Origin: an uncultured bacterium
Lineage (GTDB): Bacteria; Spirochaetota; Spirochaetia; Sphaerochaetales; Sphaerochaetaceae
Reading direction: 5' to 3'
Assembly: GCA_905215015.1 (NCBI GenBank)
Contig: CAJMOS010000071.1
Location: 1-16,084, forward strand
DNA length: 16,084 bases
The first letter of the stretch is position 1. Every line of letters starts with the position of its first letter. The notes below the pieces were generated by a model that ran no database searches, had not been told where the DNA came from, and saw nothing but the letters and a program-made list of their open reading frames with translations. The position numbers were made by a program, and so were the translations under genes. Below are positions 1 through 7,425 of the stretch, one piece after another.

Positions 1-174
1 AATATAATTTTTGTTGACAACCTGAATTGGCTGGACAGATACTGTGAGAGTGATGCAGTCCTCTCACCAATTGCCGGCCATGTTGTCTTTTATCCGGTGA
101 GGCCGTTGTGTCGGCATGTGCTCGTATCCAAGGGGTCGGAGGCTATATTTCTCCCGTTTCCTCGATTAGGATAA
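1..174 (+). CDS. Possible 3' end of an upstream gene (partial, unrecognised)
   Basis: Frame 1 stays open from the first base to a TAA at 172-174, giving 57 residues. The other two plus frames carry stops within the first 15 bases. The residues (for example WLDRYCESD and AGHVVFYPV) look like ordinary protein, but I do not recognise a family and third-position base use is neutral. An open run of this length can arise by chance a few percent of the time. If real, it ends 46 bases before gudD and on the same strand, so it could be the previous gene of the same operon or a regulator. The alternative is that this stretch is the non-coding leader and promoter region of gudD. Confidence 0.35.
   Translation, partial: NIIFVDNLNWLDRYCESDAVLSPIAGHVVFYPVRPLCRHVLVSKGSEAIFLPFPRLG
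14..43 (+). promoter_or_regulatory. Possible promoter and operator upstream of gudD
   Basis: A perfect TTGACA (14-19) is followed after 18 bases by GATACT (38-43), which matches 4 of 6 consensus -10 bases. The -35 lies inside the odd palindrome GTTGACAAC (13-21), the size of half-sites used by some GntR-type repressors. If used, the gudD leader would be about 170 bases. The site lies inside the possible upstream reading frame, so the two readings compete. Confidence 0.25.
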
Positions 175-220
175 GGGCGGATGGATTGCACGAGATTATT
201 TCTGCCTCGGGAGGAAAGAC

Positions 221-1549
221 ATGGTTCCCTACGTAACTGAAATGGAAGTCTATCCGGTAGCCGGACACGACTCGATGCTGCTGAATCTGAGTGGCGCGCA
301 TGCTCCGTATTTCACCCGCAATATCGTCATCCTGACCGATAGCCAGGGCAACAAAGGCTTGGGGGAAGTTCCGGGTGTCGGCAAGGTCACCAAGGCTCTG
401 GAGGATGTGAAAGAGGCAGTGCTTGGCACCCGTATCTCCGACTACCGCCAGACCCTGCAGAAGGTGAAGGCGCTGCTTGGGAGCGACAAGGATGACGAGC
501 GTGGCAACCAGACCTTCGACCAAAGGACCGGCATCCACGTCCTGACCGCCATCGAGGCCCCGCTCCTTGACCTGCTTGGCCAGTGGCTGGAGATGCCGGT
601 GGCGCAGTTGCTTGGCGACGGTCAGCAGAGGGAGAAGGTCAAATGCCTCGGCTATCTCTTCTTTGTCGGTGACCGTACCAAGACCACTCTTCCGTATTTG
701 ACTGAGGAAGATTCCCCCTGCCAGTGGTACCGTATCCGTCACGACAAGGCAATGGATCCCGATTCGGTGGTGGCGCTTGCCAAGGCCGCCCGCGAGAAGT
801 ATGGCTTCCATGACTTCAAGCTGAAGGGTGGCGTCCTGAAAGGGAGCGAGGAGATGCAATCCATCAGGGCCCTGAAGGCGGCTTTCCCCGATGCCCGCAT
901 GACCCTTGACCCGAACGGAGGGTGGGGTTTGGACGAGGCGGTCGAGCTATGCAAGGACATGCATGGCATCCTGACCTATTGCGAGGATCCCTGTGGCGCC
1001 GAGCATGGATACTCGGGCCGCGAGATCATGAGCGAGTTCCGCCGCCGGACCGGCATGCCGACCGCCACCAACATGATCGATACCGACTGGAGGCAGTTCG
1101 GACACTGCCTTGAGCTGCAGTCCGTCGACATCCCGCTCGCCGACTGCCATTTCTGGACGATGCAGGGAGCGGTTCGTGTCGGTCAGCTTTGCAACGAGTT
1201 CGGCCTTACCTGGGGTTCCCACTCCAACAACCACTTTGATATCTCGCTTGCCATGATCGCCCAGGTGGGAGCTGCGGTTCCAGGCAACCCGACCGCCATC
1301 GACACCCATTGGATCTGGCAGGAGGGCATCGAGCACCTGACCAAGCATCCGTACCAGATCGAGGATGGTTTTTTGACTGTCGATCCGAAGAAGCCCGGTC
1401 TTGGAATCGAGCCGGATATGGAATCGATCAGGAAGGCGCACAAGCTCTACATGGACAACAACCTGAGTGTCCGTGACGACGCCATGGCGATGCAATTCCT
1501 GATTCCGGGCTGGAAATTCGACCCGAAGAAACCCTGCCTGGTCAGATGA
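221..1549 (+). CDS. gudD: Glucarate dehydratase (enolase superfamily), first copy
   Basis: Cytoplasmic Mg2+-dependent enzyme that dehydrates D-glucarate (and L-idarate) to 5-keto-4-deoxyglucarate, the first committed step of aldarate catabolism. The 442-residue length is close to the 446 of E. coli GudD, and the sequence is recognisable end to end. Catalytic positions align with a constant offset of 5: the KLK pair K200/K202, the DPNG aspartate D230, EDPCGAE with E255 and E261, the TNM asparagine N284, D308, and H334 in SHSNNHFD. H27 and T98, equivalent to substrate-pocket H32 and T103, are also kept. Oddities are PGV instead of PGG near residue 51 and LADCHFW instead of LADPHFW. The ATG follows GGGAGG at a normal distance. 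tctC starts 49 bases downstream on the same strand, which suggests co-transcription with the transporter. Confidence 0.93.
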   Translation: MVPYVTEMEVYPVAGHDSMLLNLSGAHAPYFTRNIVILTDSQGNKGLGEVPGVGKVTKALEDVKEAVLGTRISDYRQTLQKVKALLGSDKDDERGNQTFDQRTGIHVLTAIEAPLLDLLGQWLEMPVAQLLGDGQQREKVKCLGYLFFVGDRTKTTLPYLTEEDSPCQWYRIRHDKAMDPDSVVALAKAAREKYGFHDFKLKGGVLKGSEEMQSIRALKAAFPDARMTLDPNGGWGLDEAVELCKDMHGILTYCEDPCGAEHGYSGREIMSEFRRRTGMPTATNMIDTDWRQFGHCLELQSVDIPLADCHFWTMQGAVRVGQLCNEFGLTWGSHSNNHFDISLAMIAQVGAAVPGNPTAIDTHWIWQEGIEHLTKHPYQIEDGFLTVDPKKPGLGIEPDMESIRKAHKLYMDNNLSVRDDAMAMQFLIPGWKFDPKKPCLVR

Positions 1550-1562
1550 CAAAGGAGAGTTG

Positions 1563-1580
1563 CTGGCGGGAAACCGCCGG
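1563..1580 (+). other. Intercistronic RNA hairpin before tctC
   Basis: CTGGCGG (1563-1569) and CCGCCGG (1574-1580) pair over 7 bp with one U-G wobble and close a GAAA loop, which has the GNRA form. It lies 3 bases upstream of the tctC ribosome binding region (TAAGGAGG, 1583-1590). No T-run follows, so it is not a terminator. An mRNA-stabilising or processing element for the tctC segment is the likelier role. Confidence 0.45.
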
Positions 1581-1598
1581 TATAAGGAGGTATAACGT

Positions 1599-2627
1599 AT
1601 GAAAAAGGTGGTAGTTTTGTCGTTACTGGTTTCCCTGCTTGCCGGTTCCCTGTTCGCGAATGGTCAGGGAGAGGCGGGTGCAACCTTTAAGGGAAAGAAC
1701 GTGAGGATGCTCATCGGTTCGACCTCGACGAGTGGTGACTCTTACTTGATTGCGGAAACCGTCTGCCGTTATCTCGGCCCTGAGCTCGGCGCCAATATCA
1801 AGTGTGATGCGGTCGGTTCTGGCCCCGCATTTAACACACTTGCCGCGGCAAAGGGCGATGGCACGACGTTGATGATGTTCCATGATATGACGTATCTGTC
1901 CGTTCTGTTTGGTGCCCAGCCAGAGAAGTTCGCTTTGGAAAACCTGACAGTTGGACCGCGAGGCGGCATCAATGCTGTTTCCTGTTGGGCTACCTACAAG
2001 GATGCACCGTATGGAAACTTGGTCGAAGCCGCTGAATATCTGAAGAATAACCCCGATGCCAATCTGAAGATTGCTTGTGAGGCCGGTGGTGTTTCTCACG
2101 TTGCGTATATTGTCTACTGGAAATGGGTCAAGGATACCTATGGTGACGATGTTGTCAAGCGAATGCATGTCGTTATTGGTGGTTCCTTCGACAAAAAGAG
2201 CCAGTTGCTTTGGGACCGCAACGCCGATATTATCTTCGCCGATTATACCAGCGTGAACCAGTATACCAAGACTGACGACAAGAAAATTGCCATGAAGGTT
2301 GTCGGCCTGCTGGACAACCTGGAGGGTGTTGATGCGCCAAGTTATGCTGATCTTGGCATCACCCTTGATGGAAAGGAGTGGAGGTTCTGCAAGGAGTACG
2401 TGATCTACGGACCGAAAGACCTGGATCCGGCCTTGCTTGCTGAACTTGACGTTGCAATGAAGAAGGTGAACGCAAACCAGGAGATGCGGGCTGCTCTTGA
2501 GAAGATGGCTTACGGTGCCGGTGACTATATGGATTCCGCCACCACCAAGAAGTTCATCTACGCAAAGAGAGATGCTATCGCTCCGCTTATCAAGTCCGCT
2601 CCATCCATGGATGAGCTGACAAAATAA
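1599..2627 (+). CDS. tctC: Tripartite tricarboxylate transporter, periplasmic binding protein TctC
   Basis: Extracytoplasmic solute receptor that captures a carboxylate and delivers it to the TctA/TctB membrane pair. The 342-residue protein begins with a KK n-region and a hydrophobic core, then SLFANGQGE, a likely signal peptidase cut after residue 20; no lipobox cysteine is evident. The mature protein opens with FKGKNVRMLIG, followed by GSGPAFNTLAAAKGDGTT, which matches the usual ligand-binding region (normally with pDGyTl). The sequence is otherwise divergent from citrate or tartrate receptors. The ATG has a strong AGGAGG site. The neighbours tctB and tctA complete the system, and the flanking dehydratases suggest that the ligand is an aldarate or related hydroxy-acid; that is inference. 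Hairpins sit on both sides of this cistron, which would suit the excess expression expected of a binding protein. Confidence 0.88.
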   Translation: MKKVVVLSLLVSLLAGSLFANGQGEAGATFKGKNVRMLIGSTSTSGDSYLIAETVCRYLGPELGANIKCDAVGSGPAFNTLAAAKGDGTTLMMFHDMTYLSVLFGAQPEKFALENLTVGPRGGINAVSCWATYKDAPYGNLVEAAEYLKNNPDANLKIACEAGGVSHVAYIVYWKWVKDTYGDDVVKRMHVVIGGSFDKKSQLLWDRNADIIFADYTSVNQYTKTDDKKIAMKVVGLLDNLEGVDAPSYADLGITLDGKEWRFCKEYVIYGPKDLDPALLAELDVAMKKVNANQEMRAALEKMAYGAGDYMDSATTKKFIYAKRDAIAPLIKSAPSMDELTK

Positions 2628-2641
2628 GTTGTATGTATCGA

Positions 2642-2680
2642 AAGGGCTGCTACCCTTGGGGTAGCGGCTCTTATCTGTTT
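2642..2680 (+). terminator. Hairpin after tctC, probable attenuator or 3' stabiliser
   Basis: Bases 2642-2655 pair with 2659-2672 in a 14-bp stem with two G-U wobbles and a TTG loop; the core is GCTACCC/GGGTAGC. Only an imperfect T-rich stretch (TTATCTGTTT) follows, and the tctB ribosome binding site begins at once. Partial termination or protection of the upstream message is likelier than complete termination, because tctB and tctA need the same transcript. Confidence 0.6.
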
Positions 2681-2693
2681 GTGGAGTTTCCCT

Positions 2694-3134
2694 ATGTTTA
2701 AAATCTCGTTCTCTTGGGGCCAAGCGCATTGGATTGTTCCACCAGCCGTTATCAGTCTGTTGGTGGTTTTGCTTGCCGCTATTCTGATTCGCCGAGCGGT
2801 ACGCTGTGCCAAAAAGCATACCCCGTTCCTCAATTTCAAGGCACATATACTGGTCGAGAATTGGGATAAAATCAAATTGATTGGCACTTTTGTGCTGCTT
2901 TTCTTGTATCCTTTTGCTATGGGGTCGATCCATTTTTTACCTGCTTCCATCCTTTTTATCTTTTTGTTCAATATCCTGTTTTGTGGTGTGGATACGCTTG
3001 CCATGGTTGCTCAAGGTGGCGGTCTGAAAAATGAAGGGGTTCGTTCTCTTTTGGTCTCTCTTGCGATTTCCATTGTGGGCTCAACCCTGATTTGGTACAT
3101 TTTCGGGCACATTTTCAAAATCACGCTTCCGTAA
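2694..3134 (+). CDS. tctB: Tripartite tricarboxylate transporter, small membrane subunit TctB
   Basis: Small inner-membrane subunit of the TTT system that works with TctA and the TctC receptor. The 146-residue protein has the family's usual size and about four hydrophobic segments: roughly residues 11-33, 61-78, 79-101 and 120-140. A basic loop (RRAVRCAKKH) follows the first. I chose the ATG at 2694 because GGAG (2683-2686) lies 7 bases upstream; an in-frame TTG at 2679 has no such site and would only add five residues. TctB sequences are poorly conserved, so the call rests on length, topology and position between tctC and tctA. Base composition is clearly more AT-rich than in gudD. Confidence 0.8.
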   Translation: MFKISFSWGQAHWIVPPAVISLLVVLLAAILIRRAVRCAKKHTPFLNFKAHILVENWDKIKLIGTFVLLFLYPFAMGSIHFLPASILFIFLFNILFCGVDTLAMVAQGGGLKNEGVRSLLVSLAISIVGSTLIWYIFGHIFKITLP

Positions 3135-3148
3135 AGGAGTAGGGTGCT

Positions 3149-4627
3149 ATGACGTTTTCCATCACGTATTTGATAATGAGTTTCATCGGTGTTGCGGTCG
3201 GCATCGTCTTTGGTGCGCTTCCCGGCATGACGGCAACGATGGCAATTGCCATTTTCCTCCCACTTACCTATGCGTACGACCTCCACACCTCATTGTTCTT
3301 GCTGCTGGGCTTGTATGTCGGCGGTATTTCGGGTGGCCTGATTCCCGCCATTCTCGTCAACATTCCCGGCACGCCTTCTTCTATTTGTACCGGTTTCGAC
3401 GGATATCCGATGGCGCGTCGTGGCGAAGGCGAAAAGGCGTTGAAGATTGGCATCACTGCCAGTTTCATCGGCGGCATGATTTCTCTTGGTTGCCTTTTGT
3501 TCTTCACGCCACCGTTGGCAAAGGTCGCCATCAATTTTGGTGCCGTCGAGAAATTCCTGGTCATTCTTTTCGCCTTGACCGTGATTGCCGCATTGAGCAA
3601 GGGAGATATGCTCAAGGGAGTCTTCGCTGGATTCCTCGGTGTCCTTGTTTCCCTGATGGACTGTTATTCCTTCAATTCCAAATTCCGCATGGTTCCGCCT
3701 GCTCTGCAAGAGTACATGTACGGCGGTTTCTCCCTGTTGCCTGTACTTATCGGCCTGTTTGCGCTGACCCAGATTTTTCAGGAAGCGGAGATGGGGATGA
3801 AAGAGAATGCTTTCCAGACAGACGCGTTCACCGATGATGCATCAAAGAAGTTCCATTTCTCCTGTTTGAAAGGACAGGGGATAAACTTGGTTCGCTCCGC
3901 CTTGATTGGTACTTTTGTTGGTGTCCTTCCTGGTGTCGGAGGCTCTGCTGCATCGTTGCTCAGCTACTCCCAAGCAAAGAATTTCTCCAAACACCCTGAA
4001 AAGCTTGGTACCGGGGTTGCTGAAGGACTGGTTGCCAGTGAAGCTGCAAACAATGGCCTTACCGTTGGTTCGTTGATTCCTTTGCTTTCGTTGTGTATCC
4101 CTGGTGATTCAACTACCGCTGTTCTCGTGGGGGCTTTCATGCTGCAGGGGGTGTCGGTCGGTCCTCTTTTCATCTCCCAGAACCCTGATTTGTGGCATGC
4201 GATTCTGTTTGGCCTTCTCGTCGCAAACCTTTTTATGTTTGTGCTGATGTTCTACCCGATCAAATGGATCAGCAAGATCATCAACCTGCCGAAGGCAAGG
4301 CTGTATCCGGTCATTATTCTTATGTGCGTTGTGGGCGCATACTCTGCAAACAATGGAAACATGTTTGATGTATGGACCATGCTGCTCTTTGGGTTCCTTG
4401 GCTACGTGTTCAGCAAAGTGGGGCTTTCCGCTCCGTCTTTCTTGATTGGTTTCATTCTTGGACGTGACCTTGAAGCCTATTTCATCGAGGCGATCCAAGG
4501 GTCTCAGGGGTCTCTTCTCTGTTTCTTCCAGCGCCCAATCGGAAATGTGTTGTGGTTGTTGATTCTTGCTTCTATCGCATTTGCTGTTTGGGATTCCAGA
4601 CGTACGAGACAAGTGAATCACGAATAA
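3149..4627 (+). CDS. tctA: Tripartite tricarboxylate transporter, large membrane subunit TctA
   Basis: Main permease subunit of the TTT transporter, an integral inner-membrane protein that uses an ion gradient. The 492 residues match the family's roughly 500. Family motifs are clear: GALPGMTAT near residue 22, then YVGGISGG, NIPGTPSSICTGFDGYP and RRGEGEKAL across residues 57-99. A second GVLPG block at 258-262, followed by GGSAAS, mirrors the first and reflects the internal duplication of the family. About ten or more membrane segments are visible. AAGGAG (3134-3139) precedes the ATG and includes the last base of the tctB stop, so the two are tightly linked. A strong terminator hairpin starts 9 bases after the stop codon. 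Confidence 0.95.
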   Translation: MTFSITYLIMSFIGVAVGIVFGALPGMTATMAIAIFLPLTYAYDLHTSLFLLLGLYVGGISGGLIPAILVNIPGTPSSICTGFDGYPMARRGEGEKALKIGITASFIGGMISLGCLLFFTPPLAKVAINFGAVEKFLVILFALTVIAALSKGDMLKGVFAGFLGVLVSLMDCYSFNSKFRMVPPALQEYMYGGFSLLPVLIGLFALTQIFQEAEMGMKENAFQTDAFTDDASKKFHFSCLKGQGINLVRSALIGTFVGVLPGVGGSAASLLSYSQAKNFSKHPEKLGTGVAEGLVASEAANNGLTVGSLIPLLSLCIPGDSTTAVLVGAFMLQGVSVGPLFISQNPDLWHAILFGLLVANLFMFVLMFYPIKWISKIINLPKARLYPVIILMCVVGAYSANNGNMFDVWTMLLFGFLGYVFSKVGLSAPSFLIGFILGRDLEAYFIEAIQGSQGSLLCFFQRPIGNVLWLLILASIAFAVWDSRRTRQVNHE

Positions 4628-4636
4628 TTCCTAATC

Positions 4637-4665
4637 TTGTCTGGGGTTCGCCCCAGACAATTTTT
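4637..4665 (+). terminator. Intrinsic terminator between tctA and the LarA-like gene
   Basis: A perfect 10-bp stem, TTGTCTGGGG (4637-4646) with CCCCAGACAA (4651-4660), closes a TTCG loop and is followed by TTTTT (4661-4665). This is a textbook rho-independent terminator on the plus strand. It ends exactly where the ribosome binding site (GAGG, 4666-4669) of the next gene begins, so it may act as a read-through attenuator and not as a full operon end. Confidence 0.9.
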
Positions 4666-4676
4666 GAGGTGCCTGT

Positions 4677-6023
4677 ATGTTTGCTTTTGATGCTGGTTCC
4701 TATGCCTTCATTTCTCGTCTGGTCCATGCGAACACGTTGCCGAAGATGGCATACGTCCACCAGACATTCGACAGTCAGAAGATTGATGATGTGAAAGGGG
4801 AATTGCTTGTGCAGTTGTCCCGGAAGGAAATCCAGAGGCAGCTTTCGTCGGTCAAACGGGGAGAGACGGTTGCGATTACTGCCGGTTCTCGGCAGGTGCG
4901 CAATCTTTCGCTGATCGTCAAGACGTTGGTTGATGAACTGAAGCATATGGGGGCGAAGCCTTTTGTCATTCCGTCGATGGGATCCCACGGTGGTGCGACC
5001 GCCGAGGGGCAGAGACAGATGATTGGGAGCTATGGAATCACCGAGGAGGCGATGGGTTGCCCGATCAAGAGTGACATGGCTACCGTCCAAATCGGTACCA
5101 CTTCTGATGGGAAAGCGGTCTGCATTGACCGTAACGCGGCATCAGCCAACCATATTATCGTTCTGAACCGGGTCAAGCCCCATACCTGTTTTCGTGGGCC
5201 GTACGAGAGCGGACTGATGAAAATGATGGCAATAGGACTCGGTAAGCAGCATGGTGCGGAAATCTGCCATAATGACGGGTTCGGACGCATGACGAAGAAC
5301 ATTGAGGCGTTTGGAAGGGTGATTCTCGAGAAAGCTCCGATACTGATGGGGATCGCCTTAGTGGAGAACGCCTACGACCAGACCTGTATGATCCGAGCCT
5401 TGACTCCAAAGGAGATTCCCGACGAAGAACCCAAGTTGCTCGAGTTTGCACGCTCAAGAATGCCGAGGATTCTGTTGCCTTCCTGTGATATTTTGATCGT
5501 CGATTCGATGGGAAAGAACTTTTCCGGCAGCGGCATGGACCCGAATGTGACAGGACGCTTCGTTACCCCATACGCCCATGGTGGAATTGATGCGCAACGG
5601 CTTGCCGTGCTTGATTTGTCAGACGAGTCGCACGGCAACTGCATCGGTGTCGGGGTTGCGGATGTGACGACCAAGCGGCTATACGACAAGGCATGTCCTG
5701 AGTTCGCCTATATCAACGGCATGACGAGTCTCGTAATCAAGGGAACGAAGATGCCGATGGTGATGAAAAACGATGAAGAGGCGGTCCTTGCCTGCCTGCG
5801 TACCTGCACGGGAATTGATCGTACAAAGCCGAGGATTGTCCGTATTCCGAACACGCTTCAGCTTTCTTGCATCCAAGTCAGCGAAGCGATGAAGGAAGAA
5901 GTGGATGCGAATGAAGATCTTGCATTTGTCTCCGCATTCCAGGATTTCGCCTTTGATGAAAAAGGAAATTTGGAATCGTTTGGGAAAGAATCATTAGTTG
6001 CTAAGAAGGAAACGAGTATATGA
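4677..6023 (+). CDS. LarA-like (DUF2088) protein, putative nickel-pincer 2-hydroxyacid racemase/epimerase
   Basis: The LarA family uses a nickel-pincer nucleotide (NPN) to invert the alpha-carbon of 2-hydroxyacids; homologues act on lactate, malate and gluconate, among others. The 448-residue protein carries the N-terminal lactate-racemase fold signatures: ITAGSR ending in R72, SMGSHGGAT with H104, VKPHT with H169, SGLMKMMAIGLGKQH with K182 and H192. By order these plausibly match LarA R75, H108, H174, the NPN-linked K184 and H200, although spacing differs, so the match needs a structural alignment. No signal peptide is seen, so it is cytoplasmic. The ATG follows GAGG directly after a terminator. 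The stop overlaps the next dehydratase gene by 4 bases (ATGA). Context suggests an aldarate substrate; that is inference. No NPN-synthesis genes are in the window. Confidence 0.75.
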   Translation: MFAFDAGSYAFISRLVHANTLPKMAYVHQTFDSQKIDDVKGELLVQLSRKEIQRQLSSVKRGETVAITAGSRQVRNLSLIVKTLVDELKHMGAKPFVIPSMGSHGGATAEGQRQMIGSYGITEEAMGCPIKSDMATVQIGTTSDGKAVCIDRNAASANHIIVLNRVKPHTCFRGPYESGLMKMMAIGLGKQHGAEICHNDGFGRMTKNIEAFGRVILEKAPILMGIALVENAYDQTCMIRALTPKEIPDEEPKLLEFARSRMPRILLPSCDILIVDSMGKNFSGSGMDPNVTGRFVTPYAHGGIDAQRLAVLDLSDESHGNCIGVGVADVTTKRLYDKACPEFAYINGMTSLVIKGTKMPMVMKNDEEAVLACLRTCTGIDRTKPRIVRIPNTLQLSCIQVSEAMKEEVDANEDLAFVSAFQDFAFDEKGNLESFGKESLVAKKETSI

Positions 6024-7351
6024 TGAAAACTCCGATCGTCACTGAAATGAAGGTCATTCCCGTTGCGGGTTATGATTCGCTGTTGCTATCCCTTTCCGGT
6101 GCCCATGCCCCGTTCTACACCCGCAACCTGGTGTACCTGAAGGACAATTCCGGCAATGAAGGGTGGGGCGAGGTCCACGGTGGTGTCGCCATCAAGCAGA
6201 GTCTTGAGGCTGCCATTCCCTTCGTGGTTGGAAGGCCGATTGGCGAGTACCGCCAGATTATCGGCAACCTTGCCGGCGTCCACAACAAGACTGCCAATGC
6301 CGAGAGCCTGCAGAATCTTGACCTTTCCAAGCTGAAGGACATCGTCCATGGAGAGACGGCCATCGAAGCGGCCCTGCTGGACTTGATGGGCAAGTTCCTG
6401 AACTGTCCGGTCTGCGACCTGCTGGGAGATGGAAGACAGCGCTCTGACGTGACGATTCTCGGATACCTGTTCTACATCCAGGACAGGAAGAAGACCGACC
6501 TGCCCTATATCGACGAGTCTTCTTCTTCCAACCCGTGGTACAAGATCCGGCGCAATCCCCACATGACACCCGCCTCGATTGTCGAGGAGGCCCAGGCTCT
6601 GACCGAGGTCTACGGATTTGAGAACTTCAAGCTGAAGGGTGGCGTGTTGCGAGGAGAAGAGGAGATGGAGGCGATCGAGGAGGTCGCCAGGCATTTCCCC
6701 AAGGCACGTATCAATATCGACCCGAACGGCGCATGGAAACTGAAGGATGCCATCAGGCTTTGCAAGGGTTCTTCGCTGACCTATGCCGAGGATCCCTGTG
6801 GCACGGAAAGCGGATACTCCGGCAGAGAGACGATGGCGGAGTTCAAGGAAGCGACCGGCAAGCCGACGGCGACCAACATGATTGCCACCGACTGGAGACA
6901 GCTGAAGCATGCCATCATCGAGAAAAGCGTCGACATCGTCCTTGCCGACCCCCATTTCTGGGGCATGGCCGGCTCGATCCGCTGCTCGCAGATTCTGGCA
7001 GACTGGGGCCTGACCTGGGGTTCCCACTCCAACAACCACTTCGACATCACCCTTGCCCAGTACGTGCAGTGTGCTGCCGCGGCAAAGGGAGACATCACTC
7101 CGCTTGACACCCATTGGATCTGGCAGGAAGGCCACGACGAGCTGACCATCAACCCGCCGAAGATCGTTGGTGGCAAGGTCCACGTGGGCGACGCTCCGGG
7201 CCTTGGCATCGAGGTCGACAAGGACCGCGTCAGAAAGGCCAACGGGCTGTACAACAAGCTTTCCTACTGGGACCGCAACGACGCGATCAGCATGCAGTAC
7301 TTCATTCCAGACTGGAAGTTCGATTCGAAGATGCCCTGCATGGTCCGCTGA
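6020..7351 (+). CDS. Second glucarate dehydratase-family paralogue (enolase superfamily)
   Basis: The 443-residue protein is homologous along its whole length to the first copy and keeps the full catalytic set: K204/K206, D234, EDPCGTE with E257 and E263, N286, D310, and H336 in SHSNNHFD, plus H29. It should therefore be an active aldarate or sugar-acid dehydratase. It differs in the pocket region: where E. coli GudD has T103 (QTFD), this copy reads QNLD with N99 and a rearranged segment up to ETAIEA, and it has EVHGG where GudD has EIPGG. A changed substrate preference is a fair inference. Its ATG overlaps the stop of the LarA-like gene (ATGA), indicating translational coupling; a second ATG at 6023 is an equally possible start. 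AAGAAGGA lies just upstream. Confidence 0.9.
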   Translation: MMKTPIVTEMKVIPVAGYDSLLLSLSGAHAPFYTRNLVYLKDNSGNEGWGEVHGGVAIKQSLEAAIPFVVGRPIGEYRQIIGNLAGVHNKTANAESLQNLDLSKLKDIVHGETAIEAALLDLMGKFLNCPVCDLLGDGRQRSDVTILGYLFYIQDRKKTDLPYIDESSSSNPWYKIRRNPHMTPASIVEEAQALTEVYGFENFKLKGGVLRGEEEMEAIEEVARHFPKARINIDPNGAWKLKDAIRLCKGSSLTYAEDPCGTESGYSGRETMAEFKEATGKPTATNMIATDWRQLKHAIIEKSVDIVLADPHFWGMAGSIRCSQILADWGLTWGSHSNNHFDITLAQYVQCAAAAKGDITPLDTHWIWQEGHDELTINPPKIVGGKVHVGDAPGLGIEVDKDRVRKANGLYNKLSYWDRNDAISMQYFIPDWKFDSKMPCMVR

Positions 7352-7425
7352 CAAGCGGGAAAGAAGCGATTCGCTTGCGGGTGAAAGAGGGAGATTTGCT
7401 TCCATCGGCGAAAGGTGCCGCTAAG

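Noticed and set aside
1623..2933. A 436-codon minus-strand open frame opposite tctC and tctB
   Set aside because: It spans two recognised genes and the hairpin between them. No family features or ribosome binding site were seen.
1208..7041. Direct repeats within the two dehydratase genes as mobile-element ends
   Set aside because: The identical blocks encode conserved active-site segments (WGSHSNNH, DTHWIWQ), so shared protein function explains them. No transposase or target duplications are present.
7364..7376. Short palindrome AAGCGATTCGCTT after the second dehydratase gene
   Set aside because: It is too short and lacks a T-run; the 16-bp hairpin downstream is the more credible 3' structure.
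6086..7405. A 439-codon minus-strand open frame opposite the second dehydratase gene
   Set aside because: It is the complement of a strongly conserved enolase-superfamily gene, and similar shadows occur opposite the first copy.
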